A stretch of 37,276 nucleotides of DNA from an uncultured Rickettsiales bacterium (GTDB taxonomy: Bacteria > Pseudomonadota > Alphaproteobacteria > UBA8366). Numbering within the stretch: position 1 is the stretch's first letter; each line of letters starts with the position of its first letter. The DNA lies in assembly GCA_913046825.1 (NCBI GenBank), contig CAJWTF010000020.1, positions 1 through 37,276 on the forward strand. The letters run 5' to 3'. The position numbers and the translations under genes are program-made. The notes below the pieces were generated by a model. That model saw nothing but the letters and a program-made list of their open reading frames with translations, was not told the origin of the DNA and made no database searches. Of this stretch, positions 8,746 through 16,030 are shown one piece after another.

Positions 8746-9453
8746 TCAACCGGCTTCCGTGGTCAGCGGAGCGGGCTCGACATCAGGGCGGTTCATAAGC
8801 CAATCCGCCCTTTGCGTCAGCGCCAGCAAAGCGTGCTCGAGTTCAACACGTTTTTCACTCATTTCCATATCATCCGCGTTCTTCGAGACGTATATGGGGT
8901 CCCCCCACAGGAATACCCCCCGTCCGAAGGGAAACGGGAGGACGAATTTGTCCCAACTCTCAAGTACATAACGCAATGACGCGGAAAACGTAAGCGGTAA
9001 TATCGGCGCTCCACTCACTTTTGCCAACGCTATGACGCCGTCATTGGCTCGCATGCACGGCCCTTTCGGCCCGTCCGGCGTGATCCCGACGATCTCACCG
9101 CTTCTCAACAGACGAGCCAATTGAATGAAAGCCGCGGCACCGCCCCGCGTCGAGGAGCCGAATACTGTCTTCGAGCCAAAATGAGACATCATACCTGACA
9201 CCAGCTGGCCATCACGATGTCCGGAGATCAACATATTCACGAGATCGCAGCGCTTCCAGGAAAACGCCATCATGATCAATCGACCGTGCCAAAACGCAAC
9301 GACGAACGGTTGACCGTCGTTCAACAATCCGTCCGGTACTTCTTCGCCGATAATACGCCAGCGGCCAGAAACCCAGACAAACTTGATATATTGCGCCGCG
9401 ATCCATGTAAGTGTATTGCGAACGACACCTGAAGAAAGTAAACGCTTAATCAA
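8746..9453 (-). CDS. DUF374 / lysophospholipid acyltransferase-like protein
   Basis: A 235-residue protein of the DUF374 acyltransferase-like family, commonly placed next to msbA and waaA in alphaproteobacteria. Diagnostic stretches are QPFVVAFWHGRLIMM, ISGHRDGQLVSGMMSHFG, GSSTRGGAAAFIQLARLL, GITPDGPKGPCM and ILPLTFSASLRYVLESWDKF. The HGR and STRGG motifs resemble acyltransferase boxes, but the reaction is not established, so a lipid A or phospholipid acyl transfer role is inferred from context. The gap to msbA is 10 bases. Confidence 0.88.
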   Translation of the reverse strand: MIKRLLSSGVVRNTLTWIAAQYIKFVWVSGRWRIIGEEVPDGLLNDGQPFVVAFWHGRLIMMAFSWKRCDLVNMLISGHRDGQLVSGMMSHFGSKTVFGSSTRGGAAAFIQLARLLRSGEIVGITPDGPKGPCMRANDGVIALAKVSGAPILPLTFSASLRYVLESWDKFVLPFPFGRGVFLWGDPIYVSKNADDMEMSEKRVELEHALLALTQRADWLMNRPDVEPAPLTTEAG

Positions 9454-9463
9454 TCGAACTGCC

Positions 9464-11269
9464 TCATGCCTTTGCTACCTCCAACGGTGCCTTTAGTGAT
9501 TGTCCGTCGTCCAATTGCATACGGCAATAATGGGCATACAGCCCATCCTGTGAATACAACTCCGAATGTGTTCCGGATTCGACCACGCGTCCCTTCTCCA
9601 ACACGTAGATGCAATCGGCGTCCGACACAGTCGACAACCGATGCGCAATAACAATGGTAGTCCGTCCCTGCATGAGACGGGTCAACGCGGTATGAACTTG
9701 GTGTTCGGATTCACTATCTAATGACGACGTTGCCTCATCGAGCAGTAAAATTGGCGCATTCTTCAACATTGCGCGGGCAATCGATATTCGTTGGCGTTGA
9801 CCACCCGACAGGCGGAGTCCGCGCTCTCCGACCATCGTGTCATACCCGAGAGGAAGCTCCATGATAAACTCATGCGCCGCCGCAGCCTTTGCCGCATCAA
9901 TTACATCCGTGTCGCTCGCTCCGTCCCCCGCATATGCAATGTTTGCCCGAACGGTGTCATTGAACATCGTCACTTCTTGACTTACCAAAGCTATAGATTT
10001 CCGCAGCGATCCAATTGTTACCTTACCGATGTCTTGCCCATCGATCAGGACTCGGCCGCTTTGAGCATCATAAAATCTTGGAATTAAGTTTAGAATTGTC
10101 GATTTTCCAGCTCCCGACGGCCCAACTAGCGCAGTTGTTTTACCGGCAGCGAATGTGATCGTGGTATCTATCAATGCCGATTTTTCCTCGTCATATGAGA
10201 AACTGACGTTGTCAAAAGAGACACCCCCGTCTCGCGGCTGCAACTGTATAGCATCAGGTGCGTCGATGACTTTCGGCTCATAATCAAGAAGATGAAAGAT
10301 GCGGTCGGCGGCCGCGAGCCCTAGTTGCAAACTTGCGTTCAGGTTGGCCAAGCTTCTTATAGGTTGATACGCCAATAACGCCGCAGTGAAAAACGCCATG
10401 AATTGGCCTACGTCTATCTCGTTCGCAAGCGTTTTGTGCCCCCCCCAGGCCAAGACACTCGCCAAGGCGAGACCGATCATCGTCTCCAGGATCGGAGACA
10501 TTCGGGCACGAGTTCTCCCGGCTTTCAGAAAATGGTTATAGATGCTTTCGAAAAATTCATGGGCACGAGAGCGTTCGTAATCTTCTGTGGCATACGCTTT
10601 GACTTCACGAGCCGCCTTAAACACGTCATCCAGATAACTGGCGACCGTTCCAATTGATTCTTGCGTATCTCTAGAAATTCGACGAAGCCGACGCCCGATA
10701 TAGACTATCGGAAAAATGCTGATCGGCATAAAAACAAGAGCGATGAGCGACATTTCCCAGTTTAATTGAATCATTACGGCCGCTAGAAAGACGACCATCA
10801 TCAGGTCGCGTCCGATGCCGGTAAAAGCCTTAACCGTCGCGTCGCGAAGAAACTGGACGTCATTCGTGAAACGGGTCATTTGCCGACCCGTCGAATCACT
10901 TTGAATATAAGCAAGATCGGCGGACATGATGCTATTGAACATTTGGTCTTGCATCATGGCGATCATTCGCAAACCGACTTTCTGCATCAAGACGGTTTGA
11001 ACAAAGTTTGCAGAACCCTTTACGATCGCGGCCAAAAGGAAACCTAACGGTAACAGCCAAAGGAGATTTTCGTCCGGTTTGACCAATAATTTATTCAACG
11101 CGGGCTCGACCAACTTGGCCATTGCCGCTGTCGCAGCAGCCGTAATGATCATGCAAACAACCGCGACGGCAATCGATTTCAATTGTCCTCGGAGGTAATC
11201 TCGGAAGAGACGCTGCGATAGCCCCGTTGTCGATGTATGCCGCTTAACAGTAACGCTTCCGTCGGTCAC
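9464..11269 (-). CDS. msbA: MsbA-type lipid A export ABC transporter (permease-ATPase)
   Basis: A 601-residue half transporter. The N-terminal six-helix transmembrane domain (about residues 20-320) is followed by a nucleotide-binding domain with Walker A GPSGAGKST (K389), the signature LSGGQRQRISIARAML, Walker B PILLLDEATSSLDSE and an H-loop (IVIAHRLSTV). It acts as a homodimer flipping lipid A-core across the inner membrane, a role supported by its place as first gene of a lipid A/Kdo operon. The start is GTG at 11269 (MTDGSVTVKR) with GGAGA 11 bases upstream, slightly long spacing. No damage is visible. Confidence 0.93.
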   Translation of the reverse strand: MTDGSVTVKRHTSTTGLSQRLFRDYLRGQLKSIAVAVVCMIITAAATAAMAKLVEPALNKLLVKPDENLLWLLPLGFLLAAIVKGSANFVQTVLMQKVGLRMIAMMQDQMFNSIMSADLAYIQSDSTGRQMTRFTNDVQFLRDATVKAFTGIGRDLMMVVFLAAVMIQLNWEMSLIALVFMPISIFPIVYIGRRLRRISRDTQESIGTVASYLDDVFKAAREVKAYATEDYERSRAHEFFESIYNHFLKAGRTRARMSPILETMIGLALASVLAWGGHKTLANEIDVGQFMAFFTAALLAYQPIRSLANLNASLQLGLAAADRIFHLLDYEPKVIDAPDAIQLQPRDGGVSFDNVSFSYDEEKSALIDTTITFAAGKTTALVGPSGAGKSTILNLIPRFYDAQSGRVLIDGQDIGKVTIGSLRKSIALVSQEVTMFNDTVRANIAYAGDGASDTDVIDAAKAAAAHEFIMELPLGYDTMVGERGLRLSGGQRQRISIARAMLKNAPILLLDEATSSLDSESEHQVHTALTRLMQGRTTIVIAHRLSTVSDADCIYVLEKGRVVESGTHSELYSQDGLYAHYCRMQLDDGQSLKAPLEVAKA

Positions 11270-11274
11270 AATTC

Positions 11275-11439
11275 TTAAAATCTCCGATGTTGCCGGACGT
11301 ATATCACGCCGCTTCTCCGCTCGCCAGTTTCGACCGGGATGGTATTACCGACGATCCCCTTCAACGTTTTTGTAGCCTCGTAGGCGCAAACACGCTTCAT
11401 AAAGTTGCAGCGCATATTGCGACGAACATAGCGTATCAT
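11275..11439 (-). CDS. small basic ORF directly upstream of msbA, unrecognised
   Basis: A 54-codon frame beginning MIRYVRRN and ending VIYVRQHRRF is rich in arginine. Its TAA is five bases before the msbA GTG, and the putative msbA ribosome site lies inside its last codons. I recognise no family. It could be a leader peptide coupling translation into msbA, the eroded end of another gene, or chance. No good ribosome site precedes its ATG. Confidence 0.2.
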   Translation of the reverse strand: MIRYVRRNMRCNFMKRVCAYEATKTLKGIVGNTIPVETGERRSGVIYVRQHRRF

Positions 11440-11539
11440 TTCATTCCGATAGCTGCCCTTGCGGCCTACTGTCCCGGACCGGCCTAATTCTCTTTCTTGT
11501 TCGACACCGGCACGTTTTTCTGAATCCCGACGGCAGTGA

Positions 11540-11568
11540 GATTGATCCCGTGGCCATCGGGATCAATC
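11540..11568. repeat. perfect 11-bp inverted repeat, 7-nt loop
   Basis: GATTGATCCCG (11540-11550) is followed by a 7-base spacer (TGGCCAT) and its exact reverse complement CGGGATCAATC (11558-11568). No T-run follows on either strand, so it is not a normal intrinsic terminator. It could be an operator or an RNA hairpin in a transcript entering msbA. Confidence 0.7.
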
Positions 11569-11694
11569 AATATTTCGGTTCTCCCACCTTGCCGTATCCG
11601 CATAGCCGACAACGCACAATGTAGCCACGACCATCCATAGCAAGACGAGTGGCGCATTTTTTCCAATCAACCTTTTCAAGGAAATTCTTTGCAT
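11563..11694 (-). CDS. possible small membrane/secreted peptide, unrecognised
   Basis: A 43-residue frame (MQRISLKRLIGKNAP...) has two-lysine/arginine N-terminal charges followed by a hydrophobic run (LVLLWMVVATLCVVGYA), like a signal peptide or single membrane helix. It stops soon after at NID. An overlapping frame just downstream (ending KNVPVSNKKEN at 11484) could be its tail after a frameshift. No family is recognised and no clear ribosome site is seen, so this is tentative. Confidence 0.2.
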   Translation of the reverse strand: MQRISLKRLIGKNAPLVLLWMVVATLCVVGYADTARWENRNID

Positions 11695-11794
11695 TAACCA
11701 CATATTATACTAATTTCCGCTTGTGCGACCCGTCCAAACGCGAAATTGGCTAAAATATATAGTGTGCTGAATAAGCGTAAATGGAGTGTGGACG

Positions 11795-12271
11795 ATGAAA
11801 CGTATTGCGATCCTTATCTTAGCGCTCGGCATAGCTAGCTGTGAAATGGGCGATCGAGAGAATAAACGTGCTCTTGCCACCTTGTTGGGAATGGGTGCCG
11901 GTAGCGTATTGGCATATTATGGCGTCGGTGGAGATTTTACCGACAAGTTCATTGCCTCGAGTTTGGCGGGCGCAGGTGGCGCCGCGGTCGGCTACTACCT
12001 TTCCGATCGACTGTTACCGCACGACCGCGAGAAACTCGATAGCACGGCCTTCAAGGCACTCGACGAGGCCGAGCAAGGGCAGTCGTTTGCATGGGGCAAA
12101 AAAGGAAAGGGTGCCTGGGGAACTTTTACGCCTGTCCGTGACTATATCAGTAATGATGGAAAGAACTGCCGCTCCTACGTCGCCACGATTAATATTGAAG
12201 ATGAAGCGCAGAGAATCGAGGAAGTAGCCTGCCGTCTTGAGAGCGGCGTATGGCAAACGGTTAAAACTTAA
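11795..12271 (+). CDS. small glycine-zipper surface lipoprotein
   Basis: A 158-residue predicted lipoprotein: signal MKRIAILILALGIAS with a lipobox cysteine at residue 16. A glycine-zipper-like stretch (LLGMGAGSVLAYYGVGG, SLAGAGGAAVGYYLSDRLLP) follows, and then a soluble C-terminal domain (GKKGKGAWGTFTPVRDY, CRSYVATINI, ACRLESGVWQTV). This layout resembles the RT0821/Lpp0805 17-kDa surface antigen family of alphaproteobacteria. The start at ATG 11795 is preferred because GGAG lies 8 bases upstream; a GTG three codons earlier is possible. It stands alone. Probable location is the outer membrane, with function unknown. Confidence 0.85.
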   Translation: MKRIAILILALGIASCEMGDRENKRALATLLGMGAGSVLAYYGVGGDFTDKFIASSLAGAGGAAVGYYLSDRLLPHDREKLDSTAFKALDEAEQGQSFAWGKKGKGAWGTFTPVRDYISNDGKNCRSYVATINIEDEAQRIEEVACRLESGVWQTVKT

Positions 12272-12282
12272 TTCCTTTGGAC

Positions 12283-12311
12283 AAAAAAAGGGGCCGCGAC
12301 ATGCGCGGCCC
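12283..12311 (-). terminator. Rho-independent terminator (minus strand)
   Basis: A perfect 8-bp stem GGGCCGCG/CGCGGCCC with a 5-base loop is followed on the minus strand by C and seven T. In the plus direction no T-run follows, so it does not serve the lipoprotein gene ending at 12271. The nearest minus-strand gene end (ctaA) is over 300 bases away, so it most simply ends the candidate sRNA. Confidence 0.8.
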
Positions 12312-12396
12312 AAGTCTAGGGAGGAAATACCCAATAGAATGCTTGGGTGGCAAAGCCGACCGTTGCAGCAGCATACTTGGGCAAACCATATGCTGC
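12283..12396 (-). ncRNA. candidate trans-acting small RNA (about 114 nt)
   Basis: The minus strand has the full architecture of an intrinsic-terminated sRNA and no plausible ORF. Predicted RNA in order: hairpin 1 with arms GCAGCATA (12396-12389) and TATGCTGC (12375-12368), perfect over 8 bp; hairpin 2 ACCCAA/TTGGGT (12348-12343 and 12334-12329) with an 8-base loop; a linker ATTTCCTCCCTAGACTT; and terminator GGGCCGCG-CATGT-CGCGGCCC, then C and seven T (12311-12283). The CCTCCC linker is complementary to Shine-Dalgarno sequences, as in known alphaproteobacterial sRNAs such as AbcR-type RNAs. The start is set by the promoter at 12404-12432. Expression is inferred, not shown. Confidence 0.6.
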
Positions 12397-12404
12397 ACTG
12401 CACA
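12391..12404. promoter_or_regulatory. TGC-rich dyad over the sRNA start site (PhaR-like operator?)
   Basis: The plus strand reads TGCTGCACTGCACA, on the minus strand TGTGCAGTGCAGCA, directly after the -10 box. It resembles the TGC/GCA-rich sites reported for the polyhydroxyalkanoate regulator PhaR upstream of phasin genes. The assignment rests on motif resemblance only. Part of it also forms the 5' arm of hairpin 1. Confidence 0.3.
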
Positions 12405-12432
12405 ATATAAGTTGCCGCTTTCCCAAATTCAA
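12404..12432 (-). promoter_or_regulatory. sigma70-like promoter of the candidate sRNA
   Basis: On the minus strand TTGAAT (12432-12427) and TATATT (12409-12404) are separated by exactly 17 bases. These match the -35 and -10 consensus in 4/6 and 5/6 positions. The predicted start, 7-8 bases downstream, falls at the first base of hairpin 1 of the sRNA. Confidence 0.55.
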
Positions 12433-12618
12433 TGATTAATCCGCTGATTTGTGCTGCTTAATATCACATTTGGCACTATGAATAATTTTGCGCTGCAGAA
12501 TTTTATAATTTTATATTTCTTCGAGCCGATCCTTTAAAACAATCGACCCTTGACCAATAATCTTTGAAATATTATTGCGTGATCCGGATAGTTGGATTGG
12601 TTCAAGGAGCGGCAATCG

Positions 12619-13662
12619 TTATCCACCGCGGCCGAATGCTTGACGGGCCAGGATCGCAGCCGAAAACAATAAGATCGCCCCAGCCTGGTGCAAAACCGCG
12701 AGGGGAATGGCAACGACACTTAACAAGGTCGCAATTCCCAATGCAATTTGCATCACGGCCATGCCCGCGAATAACAACAATATCAGCTTCTGCCACCTTG
12801 ATTGTGCCAAGCGATAACCAAAACCACTGACGCACAACACGCTGGCGACGGTCACATAGGCGAGCATTCGATGATCGAATTGAACGGTCAAAATATCGTC
12901 GAACGCGGCATTCCAGAAGGGAACCGTGCCGAACAAATCACTCGGGACCCAAGCCCCCGCGATCAAGGGCCAAGTATTATAGTCGAACCCGGCGCCAAGA
13001 CCCGCCACGAGGCCGCCCGACATCACGGTCACGAAAACCACTATCAAGGTCGCACTCAAAAAATGGCGCAGCCAATCAGCCGTGCGGCTTACGGCATTCA
13101 CACCAGTCGCAAGGTCAGCAACGAGCCACAGAATGTATCCCAGAATTAGAAACGCCATGGAGAGGTGGACGGTTAATCGGTACTGGCTTACGTCGTGACG
13201 GTCAACAAACCCGCTTTTGACCATCCACCAGCCGATAATCCCTTGCACAGCGCCCAGCACGAACAATGCAAACAAATGCGGCCGTAACCGGGGTGGAATA
13301 TATCCACGCCACCAGTACCAAATTAGCGGCACACCGAATACCACGCCGATCAGACGGCCCCAAAGCCGATGAATGAATTCCCACCAGAATATGGTTTTAA
13401 AGTCTGACAGAGACATGCCAGCATTTTCCAACCGGTATTCGGAGGTTTTCCGATAAAGGTCGAATACGCGTTCCCATTCCGGCGTCGAAAGTGGCGGCAG
13501 CGCGCCGATCAGCGGCCGCCATTCTACCATTGATAGACCGGATTCAGTCAACCGCGTGATTGCACCGATGAGCATCATGACAGCAACCATCGCAGCACAA
13601 GACACCAGCCAGATTATCAATGCGCGCGAATTTCCGGTTACTGGAATTTTTTCTTCCGACAT
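12619..13662 (-). CDS. ctaA: heme A synthase (COX15/CtaA)
   Basis: Inner-membrane enzyme that oxidises heme O to heme A for aa3-type cytochrome oxidase. The 347 residues contain about eight hydrophobic helices and the expected histidine-bearing motifs: IGAITRLTESGLSMVEWRP, FWWEFIHRLWGR, RLTVHLSMAF, FDHRMLAYV and AVLHQAGAILLF. MPI-like LPPLSTPEWERVFDLYRKTSEYR is typical of the alphaproteobacterial type 2 enzyme. It is monocistronic. Upstream lies a run of T-tracts, and the next gene is transcribed divergently and is dead. The ATG at 13662 (MSEEKIPVTGN) is adopted. Confidence 0.95.
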   Translation of the reverse strand: MSEEKIPVTGNSRALIIWLVSCAAMVAVMMLIGAITRLTESGLSMVEWRPLIGALPPLSTPEWERVFDLYRKTSEYRLENAGMSLSDFKTIFWWEFIHRLWGRLIGVVFGVPLIWYWWRGYIPPRLRPHLFALFVLGAVQGIIGWWMVKSGFVDRHDVSQYRLTVHLSMAFLILGYILWLVADLATGVNAVSRTADWLRHFLSATLIVVFVTVMSGGLVAGLGAGFDYNTWPLIAGAWVPSDLFGTVPFWNAAFDDILTVQFDHRMLAYVTVASVLCVSGFGYRLAQSRWQKLILLLFAGMAVMQIALGIATLLSVVAIPLAVLHQAGAILLFSAAILARQAFGRGG

Positions 13663-13724
13663 TCCGCGATATTAGATCGGTACTGCCCAGGACGCCACTA
13701 GCCAAATTATCGCATTTAATACAA

Positions 13725-13770
13725 TTTTTTAGTGTCTTTTTTAATATACCATTTTTTTGGCGTTTTTTTT
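13725..13770. other. four T-tracts spaced near the helical repeat
   Basis: Runs of 6, 6, 7 and 8 T occur at 13725-13730, 13737-13742, 13752-13758 and 13763-13770, with centres about 12, 15 and 12 bases apart. They lie between ctaA and the cysG remnant. Such spacing can bend DNA or form an UP-like or nucleoid-protein site. No hairpin precedes any tract, so they are not terminators. Confidence 0.5.
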
Positions 13771-13840
13771 GCCGCGCTTAGCAATTGATGCCTATTCTAC
13801 ATTTACGAATTTCGACGCACCCTAATCGGAACGACGACGC

Positions 13841-14453
13841 ATGAACACTTTTCTCATCGGTTTGAACCTCACCGGCCAGAACGCTATGATTGTTGGGGGT
13901 GGTGAACTCGGCTCGATTCATTCTCAAGACCACCGTGAAGCTGATCGTCGTCGCGCCCACTGTAAGGCCCAAAGTTCATGCTTTGGCGGCGAGTGGGGCG
14001 GTAACGCTGGCCCTAAGTTAGTATCGGTCGGACGACCTTGACGGCGTCGGTATTATATTAGCTACCACTGGCCGCGACGATATCGACAGAGAGGTCGCGA
14101 CAGCCGCACAGATACGCAATATACCCGTCAACGTTCCGGACAAACCGGAACTCTCAAGCTTCAATCTTCCGGCTTTGATTGAACGATCGCCCATCTTGGT
14201 CAGAATTTAATCTGACGAAACCGCCCCGCTCCTCGCCCGTCGCATTCGTGCTCAAATCGAAATTCTGCTGCCCACCAATCTAGGACAATTAGCCCATTTC
14301 GCCGCCGGGTTTCGCAAATCCGTCTCCTCTGTATTTACACGGATCGAGGCGCGCCGCCATTTCTGGAAGGAGTTCTTTTCCTCCTCAATCGCCGAGACAG
14401 TGCTGGCCGGTGACGAGGCACCCTTCAAGGAGGCTCTTTGTGGTACTGCTTAA
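13841..14453 (+). pseudogene. cysG: siroheme synthase N-terminal (precorrin-2 dehydrogenase) domain, decayed
   Basis: The start MNTFLIGLNLTGQNAMIVGGG matches the NAD-binding start of CysG. Soon after, the frame shifts by one and continues as KLIVVAPTVRPKVHALAASGAVTL, then shifts again near 14025 to LDGVGIILATTGRDDIDREVATAAQ, PVNVPDKPELSSFNLPALIERSPILV. There is a TAA at 14208-14210, then the frame resumes (ETAPLLARRIRAQIEILLP, GFRKSVSSVFTRIEARRHFW, SIAETVLAGDEAPF) to TAA 14451-14453. Two frameshifts and one stop make it inactive. The C-terminal methyltransferase domain expected in CysG is absent, apparently deleted at the junction with the next remnant. Confidence 0.88.
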
Positions 14454-14946
14454 AGACGGGCAAACGTCAGCTGACACATGGCAACATCTGAATGACGATG
14501 ACGCGCTGCCCTCCGGACCCATCATCTCAAGTGTCACTCGTTGGCAACATGACCGAGCATCGCTGATCGCTCGCTAAATGCCGCTTCGGCTCCAGCTCGA
14601 TGCGGGGGCGGAGCCAGGGGACGTGGCTGACGACCCGCACCGTTTCTCGGTGATTTGTCTTCAATTCGACAGTTTTACCGACGGCCGTCCTTACTCACAG
14701 GCGCGTTTGCTGCGCGAACGATACGAATATCGCTGTAAACTGAGGACGAGAGGTAACATCCTGCGAGATCGGTTCAATTTCATGCGAAGCTGCGGTATCG
14801 ATGCGCTGGAGGTCACAAAGGAAGCGGACAATCGTGTCTGGCAAGACGCCGTCGCGGAGATCGACATCTACTATCAACCCGCCAGCGACAGCCGGCCGAC
14901 TGTCGCCATGTACCGTCGCGGTGCGGCCGCGAGTTATCCGATCTGA
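14440..14946 (+). pseudogene. DUF934 family protein (sulfite-reduction-linked), one nonsense codon
   Basis: From GTG 14440, with a strong AAGGAGG seven bases upstream, the frame reads VVLLKDGQTSADTWQHLNDD, PSGPIISSVTRW, ASLIAR and then TAA (14575-14577). It continues in the same frame: LQLDAGAEPGDVADD, FSVICLQFDSFTDGRPYSQA, NFMRSCGIDALEVTKEAD to TGA at 14944. DUF934 proteins are usually the last gene of cysG-cysI-cysH type clusters. A restart at ATG 14578 would give 122 residues without the first third, so function is doubtful. The cysI and cysH genes expected between are missing. Confidence 0.85.
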
Positions 14947-15006
14947 AAATCCAACACGAAGCGGCGCCCGATGGGCGTCGCTAATCTCGATTCCGGAAAT
15001 CCGGAC

Positions 15007-16029
15007 TTAGACCTTCCAAGTATGTCCTTGGCGCAGCAATGTGTTCAAGTCAGCGTCCGCCGACTTCGCCTTGGCCGCATCGATCTGAGCATAGACTGCC
15101 GTATCATAGCTGGTCGACGGGTTACAATAGACAACGCCGAGGGCGACCGGGAAGCTGGGCGGGTCCATACTGCAGAGCATCATCGCCAGCATCTTGTTGG
15201 TCTCATCGTGGACGAGGATATCGTCTTCGGTAATGCCATTCTCGCCGATGATGACGACTTCAAGTTCGGCCAGGCCCGCCTTCATGCGAAGGCCTTTCTC
15301 GCTGTCCTTACCAAAGATCAACGGCTTGCCGTGCTCAACATGGACCTGCATATCGGCAGCCACCGACTTGTCCGTAAAGTGCTTGAAGACGCCGTCGTTA
15401 TAGACGATGCAATTCTGAAAGATCTCGACGAAGGATGCGCCCTTGTGCTCATGCGCGCGCGACAAGACGCCGGGCATATGCTTTTGCAATGTATCGACGG
15501 TACGTGCCACGAACCGAGCGCCACTGCCAAGCGCAAAGCTACCCGCATTCAGCGGCGTGTCGACCGAGCCCATCGGCGTCGACGGCGACCGGGTGCCGGC
15601 CCTAGACGTCGGTGAGTATTGCCCCTTCGTCAGACCGTAGATTTCGTTGTTGAACAATAGGACCTGCAAATCGACGTTGCGCCTTAACAAGTGCAACATG
15701 TGATTGCCACCAATAGACAGGCCGTCACCGTCGCCGGAGACGACCCAAATGTCGAGCTCAGGATTGGCCAGCTTCACACCGGTCGCAATCGCGGCGGCAC
15801 GGCCGTGGATCGTATGGAAGCCATATGTCGAAAGGTAATACGGAAAGCGCGCGGCGCATCCAATACCGGAGACAAACACCGTGTTCTCGCGGGAGACGCC
15901 CATTTGCGCCAGCGACGAGCGAACCCCTTTGACGATGGCGTAATCACCACATCCAGGGCACCAGCGAACTTCTTGATCGGACGTGAAATCTTTCGCCGTC
16001 AGCTTTTCGGTTGTTGCGATATCATTCAT
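15007..16029 (-). CDS. korB: 2-oxoacid:ferredoxin oxidoreductase, beta subunit
   Basis: Thiamine-diphosphate-binding beta subunit (340 residues), probably of 2-oxoglutarate:ferredoxin oxidoreductase. It oxidatively decarboxylates a 2-oxoacid to acyl-CoA and passes electrons through an Fe-S cluster to ferredoxin. EVRWCPGCGDYAIVKGV carries the CPxC cluster cysteines. GIGCAARFPYYLSTYGFHTIHGRA and VVSGDGDGLSIGGNHMLHLLRRN hold the TPP-magnesium motif (GDGD...N). The start at ATG 16029 (MNDIATTE) is one base after the korA stop with GGGAAG upstream; a longer start inside korA is less likely. Substrate choice is inferred from family resemblance. Confidence 0.93.
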   Translation of the reverse strand: MNDIATTEKLTAKDFTSDQEVRWCPGCGDYAIVKGVRSSLAQMGVSRENTVFVSGIGCAARFPYYLSTYGFHTIHGRAAAIATGVKLANPELDIWVVSGDGDGLSIGGNHMLHLLRRNVDLQVLLFNNEIYGLTKGQYSPTSRAGTRSPSTPMGSVDTPLNAGSFALGSGARFVARTVDTLQKHMPGVLSRAHEHKGASFVEIFQNCIVYNDGVFKHFTDKSVAADMQVHVEHGKPLIFGKDSEKGLRMKAGLAELEVVIIGENGITEDDILVHDETNKMLAMMLCSMDPPSFPVALGVVYCNPSTSYDTAVYAQIDAAKAKSADADLNTLLRQGHTWKV

Positions 16030-16030
16030 A

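Larger units (their letters stand above)
11270..11794. other. divergent intergenic region between msbA and the lipoprotein gene
   Basis: About 525 bases separate msbA (minus) from the lipoprotein gene (plus). It holds the two doubtful minus-strand ORFs described separately and a perfect inverted repeat at 11540-11568. AT-rich sequence at about 11690-11770 (TAAAATATATAG just before the plus-strand gene) could hold promoters. I see no tRNA, recognisable repeat family or convincing conserved gene. Confidence 0.5.

Noticed and set aside
12283..12311. Terminator of the plus-strand lipoprotein gene
   Set aside because: In the plus direction the hairpin is preceded by A and not followed by T; only the minus strand has the T-run.
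12343..12411. Short plus-strand ORF starting MLGWQSRP after GGGAGGA
   Set aside because: Only 23 codons with no similarity; the GGAGGA-like sequence is the complement of the sRNA linker.
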